From Ettlia oleoabundans (taxonomy: Eukaryota; Chlorophyta; Chlorophyceae; Chlamydomonadales), in contig JAAMXP010000165.1 in the NCBI GenBank assembly GCA_019693395.1, forward strand, positions 6,299 to 29,869: a DNA stretch of 23,571 nt. The letters run 5' to 3'. Shown in pieces: positions 10,901-21,800 of this stretch. Each line of letters opens with the position of its first letter. Positions within the stretch are counted from its first letter, which is position 1. The notes under the pieces are model-generated. The model worked only from the letters and a program-made list of their open reading frames with translations, searched no databases and was not told where the DNA came from. The translations under genes were made by a program, and so were the position numbers.

Positions 10901-11469
10901 GCACAGCACCGCACAGCATGCTCTTTGGTTTCTGGCAGTTGTTGTGCTGGTTCAACTGCCGCATGCCTTTGCTGTTGCAGGCTTCTGGTGAGCCACGAGG
11001 CGCCAGTGACCAGCGGCTTTGGTGCAGAGGTTGTTTCAACAATCACAGACAGGTGGGCATAGCCAGCATTGCTGTTTCACGTGTTGATCTTCCAATCTAG
11101 CTATGCTGTTGGCTGTCACTGCTGCTGGTTTTGACGTGCCTCGCGTAAGCCCCCTGCTTTTGTTCGTGCGCCTGCTGCCCAGCTATCAGTCTGCCTGCTT
11201 GCTGCTGAGCCGCATGCCTGCCTCTCTGGCTATTGCTGACCAACCTGCCTGTTTCTTTGCTGGCCCGCCTACTGGCTGCCCCCTTGCCCACTCATTGAGC
11301 TGCCAACCCTTACCCGTTCGCCTGAGCATGCAGATGCTTCTATTCGCTCGAGGCGCCACCCACCCGCGTCTGTGGCTATGACACGCCCTTCCCCCTGGTC
11401 TTTGAACCTCTGTACCTCCCTACCGCTCGCCGCATTGTGGATGCCATCCGTCAAGCAATGCAAGTCTGA
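7963..11469 (+). CDS. BCKDHB: Branched-chain 2-oxoacid dehydrogenase E1 component, beta subunit (mitochondrial)
   Basis: With E1 alpha, this subunit decarboxylates the 2-oxo acids from Leu, Ile and Val using thiamine diphosphate (EC 1.2.4.4). Exons: 7963-8216, 8382-8493, 8781-8876, 9019-9100, 9323-9396, 9612-9645, 9901-9972, 10294-10415, 10659-10768, 10981-11052, 11334-11469. All phases agree, giving 387 aa (human protein 392). ATG 7963 is the first ATG in an open frame. Residues 1 to about 55 are Ala/Ser/Arg/Gln-rich with almost no acidic residues, as in a mitochondrial transit peptide. Core motifs are [11 protein letters not shown] (89-99), [36 protein letters not shown] (184-199, with the conserved active-site His region), [35 protein letters not shown] and [15 protein letters not shown]. 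The [11 protein letters not shown] and [10 protein letters not shown] forms separate BCKDHB from pyruvate dehydrogenase beta. All ten donors are GT. The exon 2 donor lies in a 35-bp tandem repeat. The gene is divergent from TRAPPC11 and convergent with the hydroxybutyrate dehydrogenase gene. Confidence 0.97.
8468..8580 (+). repeat. 35-bp tandem repeat spanning the BCKDHB exon 2 donor site
   Basis: Units start at 8468, 8503 and 8538, exactly 35 bp apart, with a partial fourth at 8573. Each begins TGTTCAACACGC and carries a GTAGGCTT or TTAGGCTT end. Unit 1 is coding up to the donor at 8494. Units 2 and 3 are decayed copies in the intron. Unit 2 keeps a possible donor, but reading through to it meets a stop codon at 8521. 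Confidence 0.9.
10869..10919. repeat. CA/GCACA-rich simple repeat in BCKDHB intron 9
   Basis: (CA)n is followed by degenerate GCACGC and CGCACAGCA units. Nothing suggests coding. Confidence 0.75.
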
Positions 11470-12085
11470 CGGCTGAACGAAATGAAAAATGTACCATTAT
11501 TCTCCATATGCGCATTCCAATCAGTTTTGTTTTGTGCCATCAGCGCGCTTTGCTTTTCGTTTTTTTGTTTGATTTCCAAAATGTAAAGATGTATCGCTTG
11601 AAAGGCCTGCGAGGTGAAAGCAAAGCGGCCTGCAGCAGCATGTTTTGTCCCACTCTTAGGATTAGGAGGACCCAACCGCACCCACATAGATGCCACCCAG
11701 CGGCAGCAGCAGGGCGGGGGTCTCGGGTGTTGTAAGCGGGCTCTTCTTGGTATCTGTCATCCTGAGAAAGGCTTCACCTTTGCAGTTTTACGTTTTAATC
11801 CAGCACTCAGTTTTAAAGCAGCGGCCGAGCGCTAATGCCTCACAAATGCGGCTGCCACTGCCGCCGCCACCTGGTCGCAGCAGAAGTCGAATCGTGGCGG
11901 CCAGCTGCCAGGTATTCAATGTCCGATGCACCATGTTGCACCATGTTGCACTCAGAGCGCGACCAAGGCATACATGAAGTGGCAATGGTACAGGGCAGAT
12001 GTCTAGAGAGTGCTGTCCAGGCTGTAAAGCTGTCACCGTCGTTGTGCTGCTGGTTGCTTCTGCTGGCTGGCGACCATGCGCCTGC
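11470..12085. other. Tail-to-tail intergenic region between BCKDHB and hydroxybutyrate dehydrogenase
   Basis: It holds the 3' UTRs of two convergent genes. A TGTAA signal for BCKDHB is at 11582-11586. A direct repeat of CACCATGTTG lies at 11931-11950. No open frame here resembles a protein I recognise, and no RNA gene was seen. Confidence 0.6.
11582..11586 (+). terminator. TGTAA poly(A) signal of BCKDHB
   Basis: TGTAA is the usual green-algal polyadenylation signal. This copy lies 113 nt after the BCKDHB stop codon in an A/T-richer stretch, which is a normal position for it. Confidence 0.6.
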
Positions 12086-15002
12086 TCACCGTGCCGTCCA
12101 CCCGCCATCAATAGACAGGCAGGCGCCTGTGATTGCTGCTGCGTCGTTTGTGCACAAATGCCGCACCAATGCTCCCACCTGCGCGGACAAGCGAGCCAAT
12201 CTCGGTTGGGCAATGAATATGCCTTGAAGCAAGGAGTGATCCGCCAGGTAAGGAAGTTGCCCCCCTGCAAGAATGTTTCTCCAGGCCCACGAGTATGCCT
12301 CCAGTAAACGGGTATGCTTCCCAGCGAGTACCATCAGCTGGCACATTGATGCTGGGAAGAACCAGGAACCAGTAAAACAAGGCAGGATTCATGCAGCCGG
12401 CCAACCACCAAGGAGTCATCCCTCATTTCACTGCCGGGTCAAAGGGCTAGGTAAGCTCACCTCCTCTGGCTTCACAAATCGCTTGATGGGCTGGTCCACT
12501 AGCAGCACATCGGTGATCACCTTCTCCTGCAAACGGAGGTGGGAGGGAACAACAAGGTGCCGGGGGTATGAAGGTGCAGAGCGTGGAAAGGACGAGTGAG
12601 GTGCGCAAGGCAAGCAGGTGCGGAAGGTGCGAAGAAGAAACAAAATGCAGGAGGTGGGAAGGAGAAACAATGTCTGGGAGGTGGGAAGAAAAACCTAAGG
12701 TTCGGATCGTCGCTTCCATACTTGGAAAACGCGACACCGGGTGCTGCCTCACTAAAACAATGAGGGACAGCAGCAGCAGCGGCAGCAGCTCAGCAGTGGG
12801 CGGTGCGGAGGGCAGCTCTGTTGGGTACGCCAACCTGTCTGTGCATACCTTTGGTATGCCTCTCGTCTTGGCCTGGCTGGCCAGCTGCTTCTCAATCAGC
12901 TCCGTCATCACGTAACCGGGGCACACCGCATTCACAGTCACGCCCTTGGTAGCCACCTGGCGTGCGGCGAGGATTGGGCAGCAAGCAGAGGGAGTGTAGG
13001 CATAGGTCAATAACAAAACACCTGCCGTGCAGAGTGGGCAGCAAGCCCCAGGGCAGAGCAATAGGAGAAGGGTATCAAAACACGGCACTATTGCAAGGAG
13101 GCTGTCAACCTGCTATCGCTGAGCTGCCTCTGCTGGTGGGGTCTGCTTGTTGCCTCTTCTGCCTGCCAGTTACTTTACCGCAATCAAACAACAACGCCAC
13201 AAAAAACACAAAGGCTAAACCAGAACGAGTGTGACACTTGGCTGTGCAATGTGCACCACAGCCCAGCCCTACGGCACGCTGCCCCAACGCACCTCTAGTG
13301 CCACCGTCTTCGTGAAGCCAGCGATGCCGTGCTTGGCTGCGTTGTAGGCGCTTTTGAAGGGCGAAGCAACCAGCGCGTGCATGGAGCCTGAACCACAGTG
13401 CACAACAGAACCGCTTGTGGCAGCAGCAGCAGCAGCAGGCAGGGGAGAACACACTTGAAACCAATGGCTATGGCGCAGCCTAACAGCCCATGCTGCAACA
13501 GCAACAGGAGGCAAGGCTGCGTATCACGCAAGGCTGTGGCGCCTGTTTTAGGGGCATCACAGCTACATTTCTCGAAGGAGCGGCACTCCCTGAAGAAGGC
13601 GCCCGAGCTGCCCACCTGTGTTGATCACTCGCCCCCACCCCGCATCTATCATGGCTGGCAGCGCTGCTTTGGTGGCGTGGAAAGGCGCATTCAGAATGAC
13701 GTCTATGATCTGTGAGGGGCAGGCAGGTGGGCGGGTAGGCAGGCAGGCAACCAGGCAAACCAGAGTGGCAAAGTCCGCGACTACGAACTGCTCCAGTGCT
13801 GCACATGCGAGTTTTTTAGAAACGGAGGTGCCTCTAATTGTCGTTGCTGGCAGCAAGAAGAACTGCACCCTCACAACTCCTTCGTGATGATCGTGCCATA
13901 AACGACCCCACAAATCTTGGCTGGTCTGTTGGCACTTCTATAGCCCTGAACGGCAGCACCAGTACCCACCGCGTCCCACTTCTCTTCGGGAAACTCGTGC
14001 ACCGGCGCCACGTACTGGATGCCGGCACTGCAGGGATTGGCAGCAAACGGGCAGGCGGGGAGATCGCCGGACAGGTCCACAACAAAACGTTGGCAGGCAG
14101 GGGCAGGTGGGCGGGCATGCAGGTCCAACCACCACCAGCAGTTGCCGCGGTAACAGAAAAACGATGCCAGTACAAGATCAGATAGCCCCGCCACGCTGGC
14201 CAGCTCTCAAGCATCCAACGAGGCTCAAGCAGAGACAGAGCGCAGTGTGGGGTTGAGGCGATCAGCTGTGTAGCAAGAAGATGCTGGCACATATGTAGGG
14301 TGTGGCACCAGCCTAAAGCATACCCCTGATGCACCCACTTATTGACTAGGATGTCCAGCTTTCCAAATTCCTCCTGCACTTGCGCCACCATGTCCCTGCG
14401 AGAGTTAGCGGCAGCAGAGGCTGTTTGTCACCGTTCCCAATATGAGACAGCCGCCGGCAGAGGTACAAGGACCGGAACGGCAGCCTTGTGCCCATTAGTG
14501 GCAGAACCTTCCTGGCATGCAAGTGGCTGCAAGGGTAACCTGATCTCCTGTGCCTGCAGCAGATTGGCAGTGGATGTGCCGACGGTAGTGCCGTACTGCT
14601 CCTGTACTGCTGCCGCTTTCTGCCGCAACGACTCCTCTGCCTCCAAGCCGTGCATCACTGTAGTTGCGCCCCCTGCTGCCAGCTGCTTTAGGATGCCCAT
14701 GCCTATCCCTGTGCTGCTGCCTGCAAGTGCAAAAGGCATGGCCCAAGGGGCCAGGATGGAAGCAAGGGCAGGCAGGGGCACGCGCTTGTTGCGGCGGCGG
14801 ACGTGGGGTGGCGGCAAGGATGGGGAAGCGCCTGCGGGGTGGGTCCTAAGCTCAAATTACCGGTTGTCAAACCTTGATGAGGCAGCTGTCGGCCGCAGAA
14901 CCACGGGAATGCCGGTTGAGGTGCCATTTTGCACTCACCGGTAACTAGGGCGACGCGGCCCTTGAGCAGCTGGTTCAGTGCATTTTGCGTTGGTTTCGAC
15001 AT
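12086..15002 (-). CDS. D-3-hydroxybutyrate dehydrogenase, bacterial-type short-chain dehydrogenase (EC 1.1.1.30)
   Basis: Predicted NAD-dependent interconversion of D-3-hydroxybutyrate and acetoacetate. Exons in transcript order: 15002-14939, 14720-14540, 14395-14339, 14027-13970, 13709-13616, 13387-13293, 12956-12849, 12526-12461, 12178-12086. Phases agree; 271 aa with a TGA stop. The Rossmann motif is VTGSSTGIG (20-28), then LVNNAGIQYVAPVHEFP (98-114). The catalytic triad is Ser153, Tyr166 and Lys170 in GSMHALVASPFKSAYNAAKHG read around 152-172, with the usual 13-residue Ser-Tyr spacing. Residues matching the substrate-carboxylate site of the crystallised bacterial enzymes are present: Gln105, His155, Lys163, Gln207 and the C-terminal Trp268 in SIDGGWTAR. 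The Trp of the bacterial CPGW motif is Tyr here (CPGYVMTEL). The N-terminus shows no clear targeting peptide, so a cytosolic location is inferred. All eight donors are GT. No TGTAA signal was found on the sense strand within 600 bp after the stop. Confidence 0.95.
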
Positions 15003-15872
15003 ATCGCAAGCTGCTGTAGGTGCGCTGCGGAAGACAAAACCCGACCGCTTGGGTTAGCTGTCGCTTGCGAATGCTGTACAAAGGCGCGGTGACTTGTCGT
15101 TCACTAATCGGGCGCTGCAACCCATTCACTCAAGCCCAAGCACTAAAATCGTGTCATGACTGGACGCAGCGGGCACAGCATGCTGCCCAGCATTGCCGGA
15201 GTTGGGTAATGGATGGATAGGGAATGCTCAAGGTTCCTAGATACTGCTGATACATCCGTCTAGATTGTAGGAGCAGACAAGAGGGAATGCAGTTGATCAA
15301 CTGAAGGGTGCCCGTCTGCGGCTGCGTTGGCGCCACCACACGGCAGGCTGCCAGGCAAGTGATAGCAACCCTGCGAGCAGCATTGGCAAGCGTTGCCAAC
15401 TCACGTAGGACACCATGTGCCACTAATTTTGAAGTCGATGGACAGTTTACATTCAAAAAGGGGAGCCCAGCTTCGTCTGCTGTCAACCCTGTCAACACCG
15501 CCGTCAAACTCGGGCGCCGTAGCCGCCGCCAAAAGGTGGCAGGTGTTCCCAGCATCGGCCGTGCAGCTTCGCAACACCGGTGACAAGCGTGTTACAGCGG
15601 CGTGAAGCGGCAAGAAGGCGGCACATTACAGCCAAGTCCCTATTGGAAAGGTCGTGACATCCAAGACTGCGCTGCAGTAGCGTTACCCGACCCTGCAGTC
15701 CCTGTTTGCTGCAGCACCTTTTGCATTTGCCAAGGACAGACACAGGGTCCTCACCGGGGACACCAGCCGGCACCGTTTTCCTCGCAAACCCCAACGCGTT
15801 CAGGCTGCCAAAGCTGCAAATTTTAAGCAGCAGACTCCAAGGCAGTAGCAGAGCTACGCGGCAAAGGCAGAG
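15003..15872. promoter_or_regulatory. Divergent intergenic region between hydroxybutyrate dehydrogenase and CBP60-like genes
   Basis: This is 870 bp between two outward-facing start codons, expected to hold both promoters and 5' UTRs. Open frames of up to about 130 codons exist on both strands, but none resembles a known protein and they overlap each other. I see no repeat or RNA gene. A non-coding 5' exon cannot be excluded. Confidence 0.5.
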
Positions 15873-18800
15873 ATGGCTGGGACAGCTGCACTGCCCGACG
15901 AGCTGCGCGGCTGCGCGCCCGCAGCGCTGGAGGTATGTGCGGTGCTGCCAGCTGCTCTGCGGCCGTTTCCGGGTTCTGCCATGTCAAAAGTTGGGCTGCT
16001 GCTTCACTGCTGGCTTGCAGGCGTATGTATACAGCCGCATCAGGCTGTTCAATGCCCAGTCGCAGCTGCAGCAGTGGCTGGGCCCGCAGGCGGCTGCTAG
16101 CCTGCAAGTCGCCACACAGGAATTGCTTGCAAAGGGAGCCTCGGGAGCGGTAGAGCTCAGCAGTGTTGGTGGTGGTGACATCGCGCCTGTCCCTGCTGGC
16201 CCACCTGACCTTGTGCTGACATTCAAGCATGACTGCAGGTGGGCGCTTGAAAAACGGGTGCACTTGCGCCTGTGTCCAACCCGTGGGATTACATCGGTTT
16301 TGAGGCAGCCTTGGGAGCCTTTGTGTGGCGGCTGTGCAAGCATAGAAGCAAACTATGTGTCACAATAATGGAATTACGCTATCCATAGCGCAAGCCAACC
16401 CTTGCCCCACAGTGTATCTGCCGTGAATTGCTGGGTGCAGGCACTTGGGTTGTTCTGATGCCCACTGCCAGCTGTGCGCCCAGAACCAGAGCCGCCGCTG
16501 CTCCCGCAACTTTTCTACCAAGTACCTGGCGGGGGATGCGCTGAAGGCGGCGTGCGGCGCTCCAATCAGGCACGTCATTGTTTTGCAACATGATCGGGGC
16601 TGGGTATACCGAGCAGCACAATCATCTCCTGTTGCTGGGATTGTCCCTGGGTTGCTTCATAGGAAGGTAGACCCCTAGGGGGTTGGAATTCTCAATGCGG
16701 TGGCACTGGTGGCTTTCTTAGGAATGTAAGATTACTAGTTTGCCGTTACTTACTGGCGGTTTTCACCCGGCCAGCTGCCTCCCCTTAACGCAGGGTGGAG
16801 CTAGTGGACAAGAACACTGGCAGGCTGGTTGATGACCACCAGCCCCTGCAGCTGCAGGCAAGGCATCTGTGGCTATCGCCATCTCAGCTGCTGCCGCCAC
16901 AATAAAGTGGTGTCCCTATCGGCTGTCGAATGCTCTGCCGATGCTTTCCAACCACTCAATTTAGCAAAGTCCTTGCAGATGCACCTCCCGTCTTGCCTCT
17001 TGCTGTCTGTTGACTCCGCTACCCGCCCTGCGACACACTCTGCTGATGCTCTGCACCCCCTATCAAGTGGCATGCGGCGAAGCGTCTATCACCGCAGATT
17101 TGTGTGGTGGACGGCAAGGCGTACGAGTGCTTGGAGGACTCCACTGACGCTGACGTGGATCGCGTCACACTGCTGCTCAACCAACAGGCTAGTGACAGCA
17201 GAAAGGCAGGCGACTCCTCTTGCCCTGCCCCGTCAGTTCCGCACTGTCAGCGTTGGCACTGCAGGATATGCTGAGGGCACATCATGTTTGCGTGGCTCCT
17301 GCCTCCATTGTGCTGCCGCGGGGAACCCTTACAGCTGTGTATGTTTCTTCCTTCCTGCCTGCCTGCCTGCCGGCCTGCCTGCCTGCCTGCAGGGACAACC
17401 GCTGCTGTCTGCCAAGCAAGCAGGCAGTGACTATCACGGCCGCGTGACGCTGCCGCTGTGCAAGGGCTGCGCAGTGCTGCCAGAAACCACCGTCACAGGT
17501 GATTCTTTGCAGCCTTTCCATTTGATTCAAAGGTTATTTCATCTCTAGGCTTGGCTGTGCTCTATTTCATATTAAGCACATTACATGTTTCTGATAGGTA
17601 TAGGTAGGACTTCAAACATTTTGTCGCTTCGTCAGTTTGTGAAGTCAGCGTTTGCGTGCGTGTTACGTTTACAGTCTGCCTAATTGCAATGGAGAGCTTG
17701 AGCCTCCGGCTCAATCTTGCGGTACCGATCCCCTCCTGACACAATGCTGTAGGCAGCAGCGAGGCTCTCCTATCCGGGCAACGCCCCCCCTTTGCCCTGC
17801 TTGTGCGGGCTTTGGATCCTTGTAGCGGCGAAATCTGCCCCGACATCCCGCCAACCGCTTCAGAAGGCTTTGTGGTGGGTGCTGCAGCTGACTGCTCTAT
17901 ATGTGTGTGCTGGGAGGAGCTGGCCACTGCCTCCTTCTTGTGCAAGTAGTCAATGGCACATTCCTGCTGGTGATGCAAGCTGCAAGTCCTACAAAGTTGA
18001 TTGGTGGTGGAGTTGCTGCTGCGGCTGTCTGACTGGCGCAGGTGGCCACACCAAGGGTTCGGTCCGCCACCAAGCGCGCCATCCCCAAGCTGAGTGACCA
18101 CGTGTCCAAGCTTAAGTGCGTAGGGAATGCAACACAGGTACGCATTTATTGGACACACCCATACCTCCCACTGTTTTGCAGATACCTCAATTGAAGGACA
18201 TAGATCCTCCCCTCCTTTCATCTCCCATGGGTGGCCACCCAATGCTTAGGGTCCCCCCTTCGCCTGCAGGCTAAGCTGAGGGACCTCAACAAGGCAGCAA
18301 TGGAGGCGGGGGTGCAGGACCTGGAACTCCCTCTCACTGCAGCCAACACAGGCAGGCCCCTGCCTTATGCCAGTCTGCGGCTGCCGTGCCGTGCCTGCCT
18401 GCCTGCCTGCCTGCAGCTGCCATGCCGTGCCGTGCCTGCCTGCCTGCCTGCCTGCCTGCCTGGTAGTTGCTACTATGCCTGCTAGGTATGCACATCACCC
18501 TTTTTTTCTGAAGGTCGTGAGCCTTCTTGCACCCTGTGCTTCATGCAGTCGGGGAGTTCCAACAGCTTACTCTGTGCTCCCTTGCTATGCGCTGTGCTCC
18601 CTTCTGTGATCCCTGCTGCCTTGCTGTGAGCTGCGATTGTTGTGAACCGCCTTGCTGTGAGCTGTGCTTGCCGTGAGCTGTGCTTCCCTTGCAGTTGGGG
18701 AATTCCAGCAGCTGGTGATCTGGGCACAGGAGGACTCATCCCGCTGTGATGCGCTGAAGCGGATGCTTAAGCTGACGCGTGGGTGGGAGGAGGCCCGAGA

Positions 18801-21800
18801 GCATGCCTTGACGGTGCGACCTACCTGGTTTCAACAGGCACTGGTACATTGCTTGCTTGCTTTTGCTTTTTGTGTTTACAGTCTGCCTCACCGCAACGGA
18901 ACTTGCGACACAGACCCCTTGGGTGCATGTTCCCCAAAGGGTGTTGTTGGCCAGGAGGGAGAGATGCCAGCTAGAAAGCTCCATGCGGTTAGCCCTTGTG
19001 GGACACCCACACTCCACTCTGTACTTCGATTCCTGAGGTTTGATGTTGCGTGCATAAGGCTCGCAAAGCAATTTCGTATCTAAGCTCCCCACATGCGGCC
19101 ATTCTCTTGCTGCAGGCTGTGGGCGACGACAGCCGCCTCCGTGTTTTCTTCACTGATGACACGCTGGCCTCCGGCCTGCTGTTTGCATGCAAGGATGCCA
19201 ACCCGCAGCTGGACGCTCCGCTGGGTGAGGGATGCTGCAGATCACATCTTACAAATCACAACCTGGTCGCCATTTTTGTTGGCTGCATGACTCTTGAAAC
19301 TAATCTGGTGCCCCTCGACTCCTGCTTTGCGACAAGGTGCAGCTATCCTTCCAAAGGCAGCAGACGCTCCCTTGTCATGCGGCAGTGTTTCCTGCTTGCG
19401 TCTCACTCTGCATTCTTCACCTTTTTCTGCAGCTGTCCTCCACCTAACAGCCGACGCCAGCGGGCACCGCACGCTGCGCGCCACCCTGCTTGCCCAGGAG
19501 GGCGAACTTCAAGAGGCGGTGCAGCAGCTGCCGGGTGCAGGCATGGAGAGTGGTGAGATGCTGCAGCCTCCAGCTCAGCAGGCACAGCAGCAGGCGCCAG
19601 ACAAGCGGCAGGTGCAAGCCTTGGTGCAGCAGGCCAAGGTGAGGGGGCTGCCACCACTGCAGTACCCGAGCAGAGGCAGAGCCTGTGGATCATGCACAGC
19701 AAAAGGCAGCAGCAACTCTCTAGCTGGTATGTACTGCTACTGAAAGCAGAGACAATGCCTAGTAGTACTATGTGCAACAGTAGTATGGGGCCAGCACTGC
19801 TGTTAGAGGCATACAGAAATATGTCTAGCCAGCAACACCACCAGTCCCTCTGCCCCTGCCATCACTTTTAAACTTACTTTAAACTTCCAAATTACATTTA
19901 TATCTACATGCAGGCATGCTGGTCCCGTCGGGGACATCCAGGATGGGCGCTGCTGCCGATGGACACAGATGCGTTCGAGCATAGCTGCTCCCACCTGCAG
20001 CAGGCGAGTTGGCAGCACCTTAACTCGAGGGTGTACTGCTGTCGTGCTGAACGCTCGGTCTTGACCTCGCACTGCACCGCAGCGCTGCCTTGCTTCTTTT
20101 GTGCAACTGGAGTGGCAAGCGGGAATACGTTGCGTGGGAAGAATCGCATGCAGTTGAGAAAGGGCAAGGTTGGCATGGGTTGTGGACTAGGCGGGCATGC
20201 AGTCTTGCAGCACACAGCTCCTACGCTTTCTTTCTGCAGGTTCTTCTGCCCCCACACCTTGCCGCCGCCGCCGTGCCCCAAGCGCCCCACAGCAGCACCA
20301 GCACCGGCTTCATGCCGCCGCCGAGCTTGGCGGCACCCGGGAGCCTCTTCTTGCCTGGCATCGCCATGGATGCTTCTTCACTTGGGCAGCAGCAGCCGCT
20401 TGTTTATCATCAGCAAGCCAGTGCTATGCTGGGCAGCGTACCTTACGCTACTGGCATGATTCCTATGGAAGCCTGGCGGGGCTCCCCAGCTCCCTCCACC
20501 GCACCGGCACCAGCACAGGCGTTGACTGCCACCACACAAACACCTGCACTCAGCACAAGCTCCCCCATGGATTCATCCACAAGCCGTGAGACCCCCACCG
20601 AGCAAGCTGAGATGCTGCACGAGTTTGCTTCGCTGGGTGTGGTGCAGGTGAGCGCTTGTTGCTCTGCCAGAGGCCTGGCAGGGTGGTTTAACTACCTGAA
20701 GTTTGGGCTACAGCACGTGATCTCATATGTCCATTGCACTGGGACGTGATGCAAAAGGTTTTGCACCGCTGGTTCATTGAACTGGGACAACCTTGAAGGT
20801 TTCAAACAGCTGTTTATTGAAAAGTAGGTGCTGCTTTTGCTACTGTTGTGCAGAGTCCAATGACCCCCCTGCAGGCCTCACAGGTTCCAACCTCTCTGCC
20901 TGCCAGCACTCCACCCACTGGGACAATCAGCTTGTCAGCTGCCGCACCTCCCAGGCCCGCCTCCGCTCCTGGCCACCCAGCTGCAGGTGGCAGCCTGGCA
21001 GACCGCCTGCTGCGCTCCTTTGCCGGCGCCCAGCCCTCAGCCCAGCAGCAGCAGAAGGAGACACAGGTGCAACAGCAGCAGGAGCAGGAGACTGCAGGCA
21101 GCGACAGAAGCAAGAGGGGCAGACGAGGAGGAGCGGCCGTGCCTCTTCATCTCCAGCTGGGGTCTGCTGCCGGCCTCCTGCCAGGGCCGGTTGCCGATCT
21201 AAACCAGTTTGGCTCCCAAGAGGATTCCTCAGTTGACCCAAGCAGTGCAACAGCCTCAGCAGGCAAAGAGCCCTCCCTATCACCGCCAGAAGGGGTGGGC
21301 GGAGCAGTCCAACAGCACTCCTCGGCTGGTGTAGCAGAGGGTGGTGTGCCCTCCAGCGGTCCTACTGAGCTTCTTGCCCCTCCCAGCTTTCGCTTCATTC
21401 CCAGCGAAACCGGGGTGCAAGGAGGCATGCAGGCCGCAGCAGAGGAAGGAGGCCTTGCTGGGGCAGCAGCAGCAGGGGCAGGGGCCCAGGTTGGAGCTAC
21501 TCTTGCAGCCGATGTGCCGGACCTTCGTCGGCTATCATCGCCTTTGGTGATCCGGCTGCATTTGCTCTGCTGATTCTCGCTGTGTCAGCCTGTTGCATTC
21601 CTCTGCTCTGCCAGCAACTATGTCAGCCGGTTCAGTGCTGCATTCCACCTGTCTTATTCCTCTGCTGATTCCCGCTGTGTCAGCCTGTTGCATTCTTCTG
21701 CCGTGTCTGGCAGCTCTCGTGAGCATGTTGCATTCTGCTGCTCCTTCCTGCTGTGTCAGCCATCTAAGTGCTCCACCCAAGAGCCACCACCAACTGGTCG

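Noticed and set aside
7963..11469. Pyruvate dehydrogenase E1 beta
   Set aside because: [18 protein letters not shown] and [10 protein letters not shown] are the branched-chain forms. The pyruvate enzyme has different residues at these places.
15308..15583. 91-codon open frame in the divergent region before the CBP60-like gene
   Set aside because: It has no ATG at its start, no recognisable domain, and overlaps equally long frames on the opposite strand.
16441..17187. Velvet or Rel-homology domain in the fourth gene
   Set aside because: The order of motifs through exons 4 to 11 (VELVDKNTG, PLL..GRVTLPL, VSKLKCVG, VGEFQQL, RLRVFFTDD) fits CBP60 much better.
18352..18388. GT donor for CBP60-like exon 9 about 38 bp downstream (CCA|GTCTGC)
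   Set aside because: It keeps the phase but adds residues that break the TVGEFQQL motif conserved at this place in the family. The GC donor was preferred, without proof.
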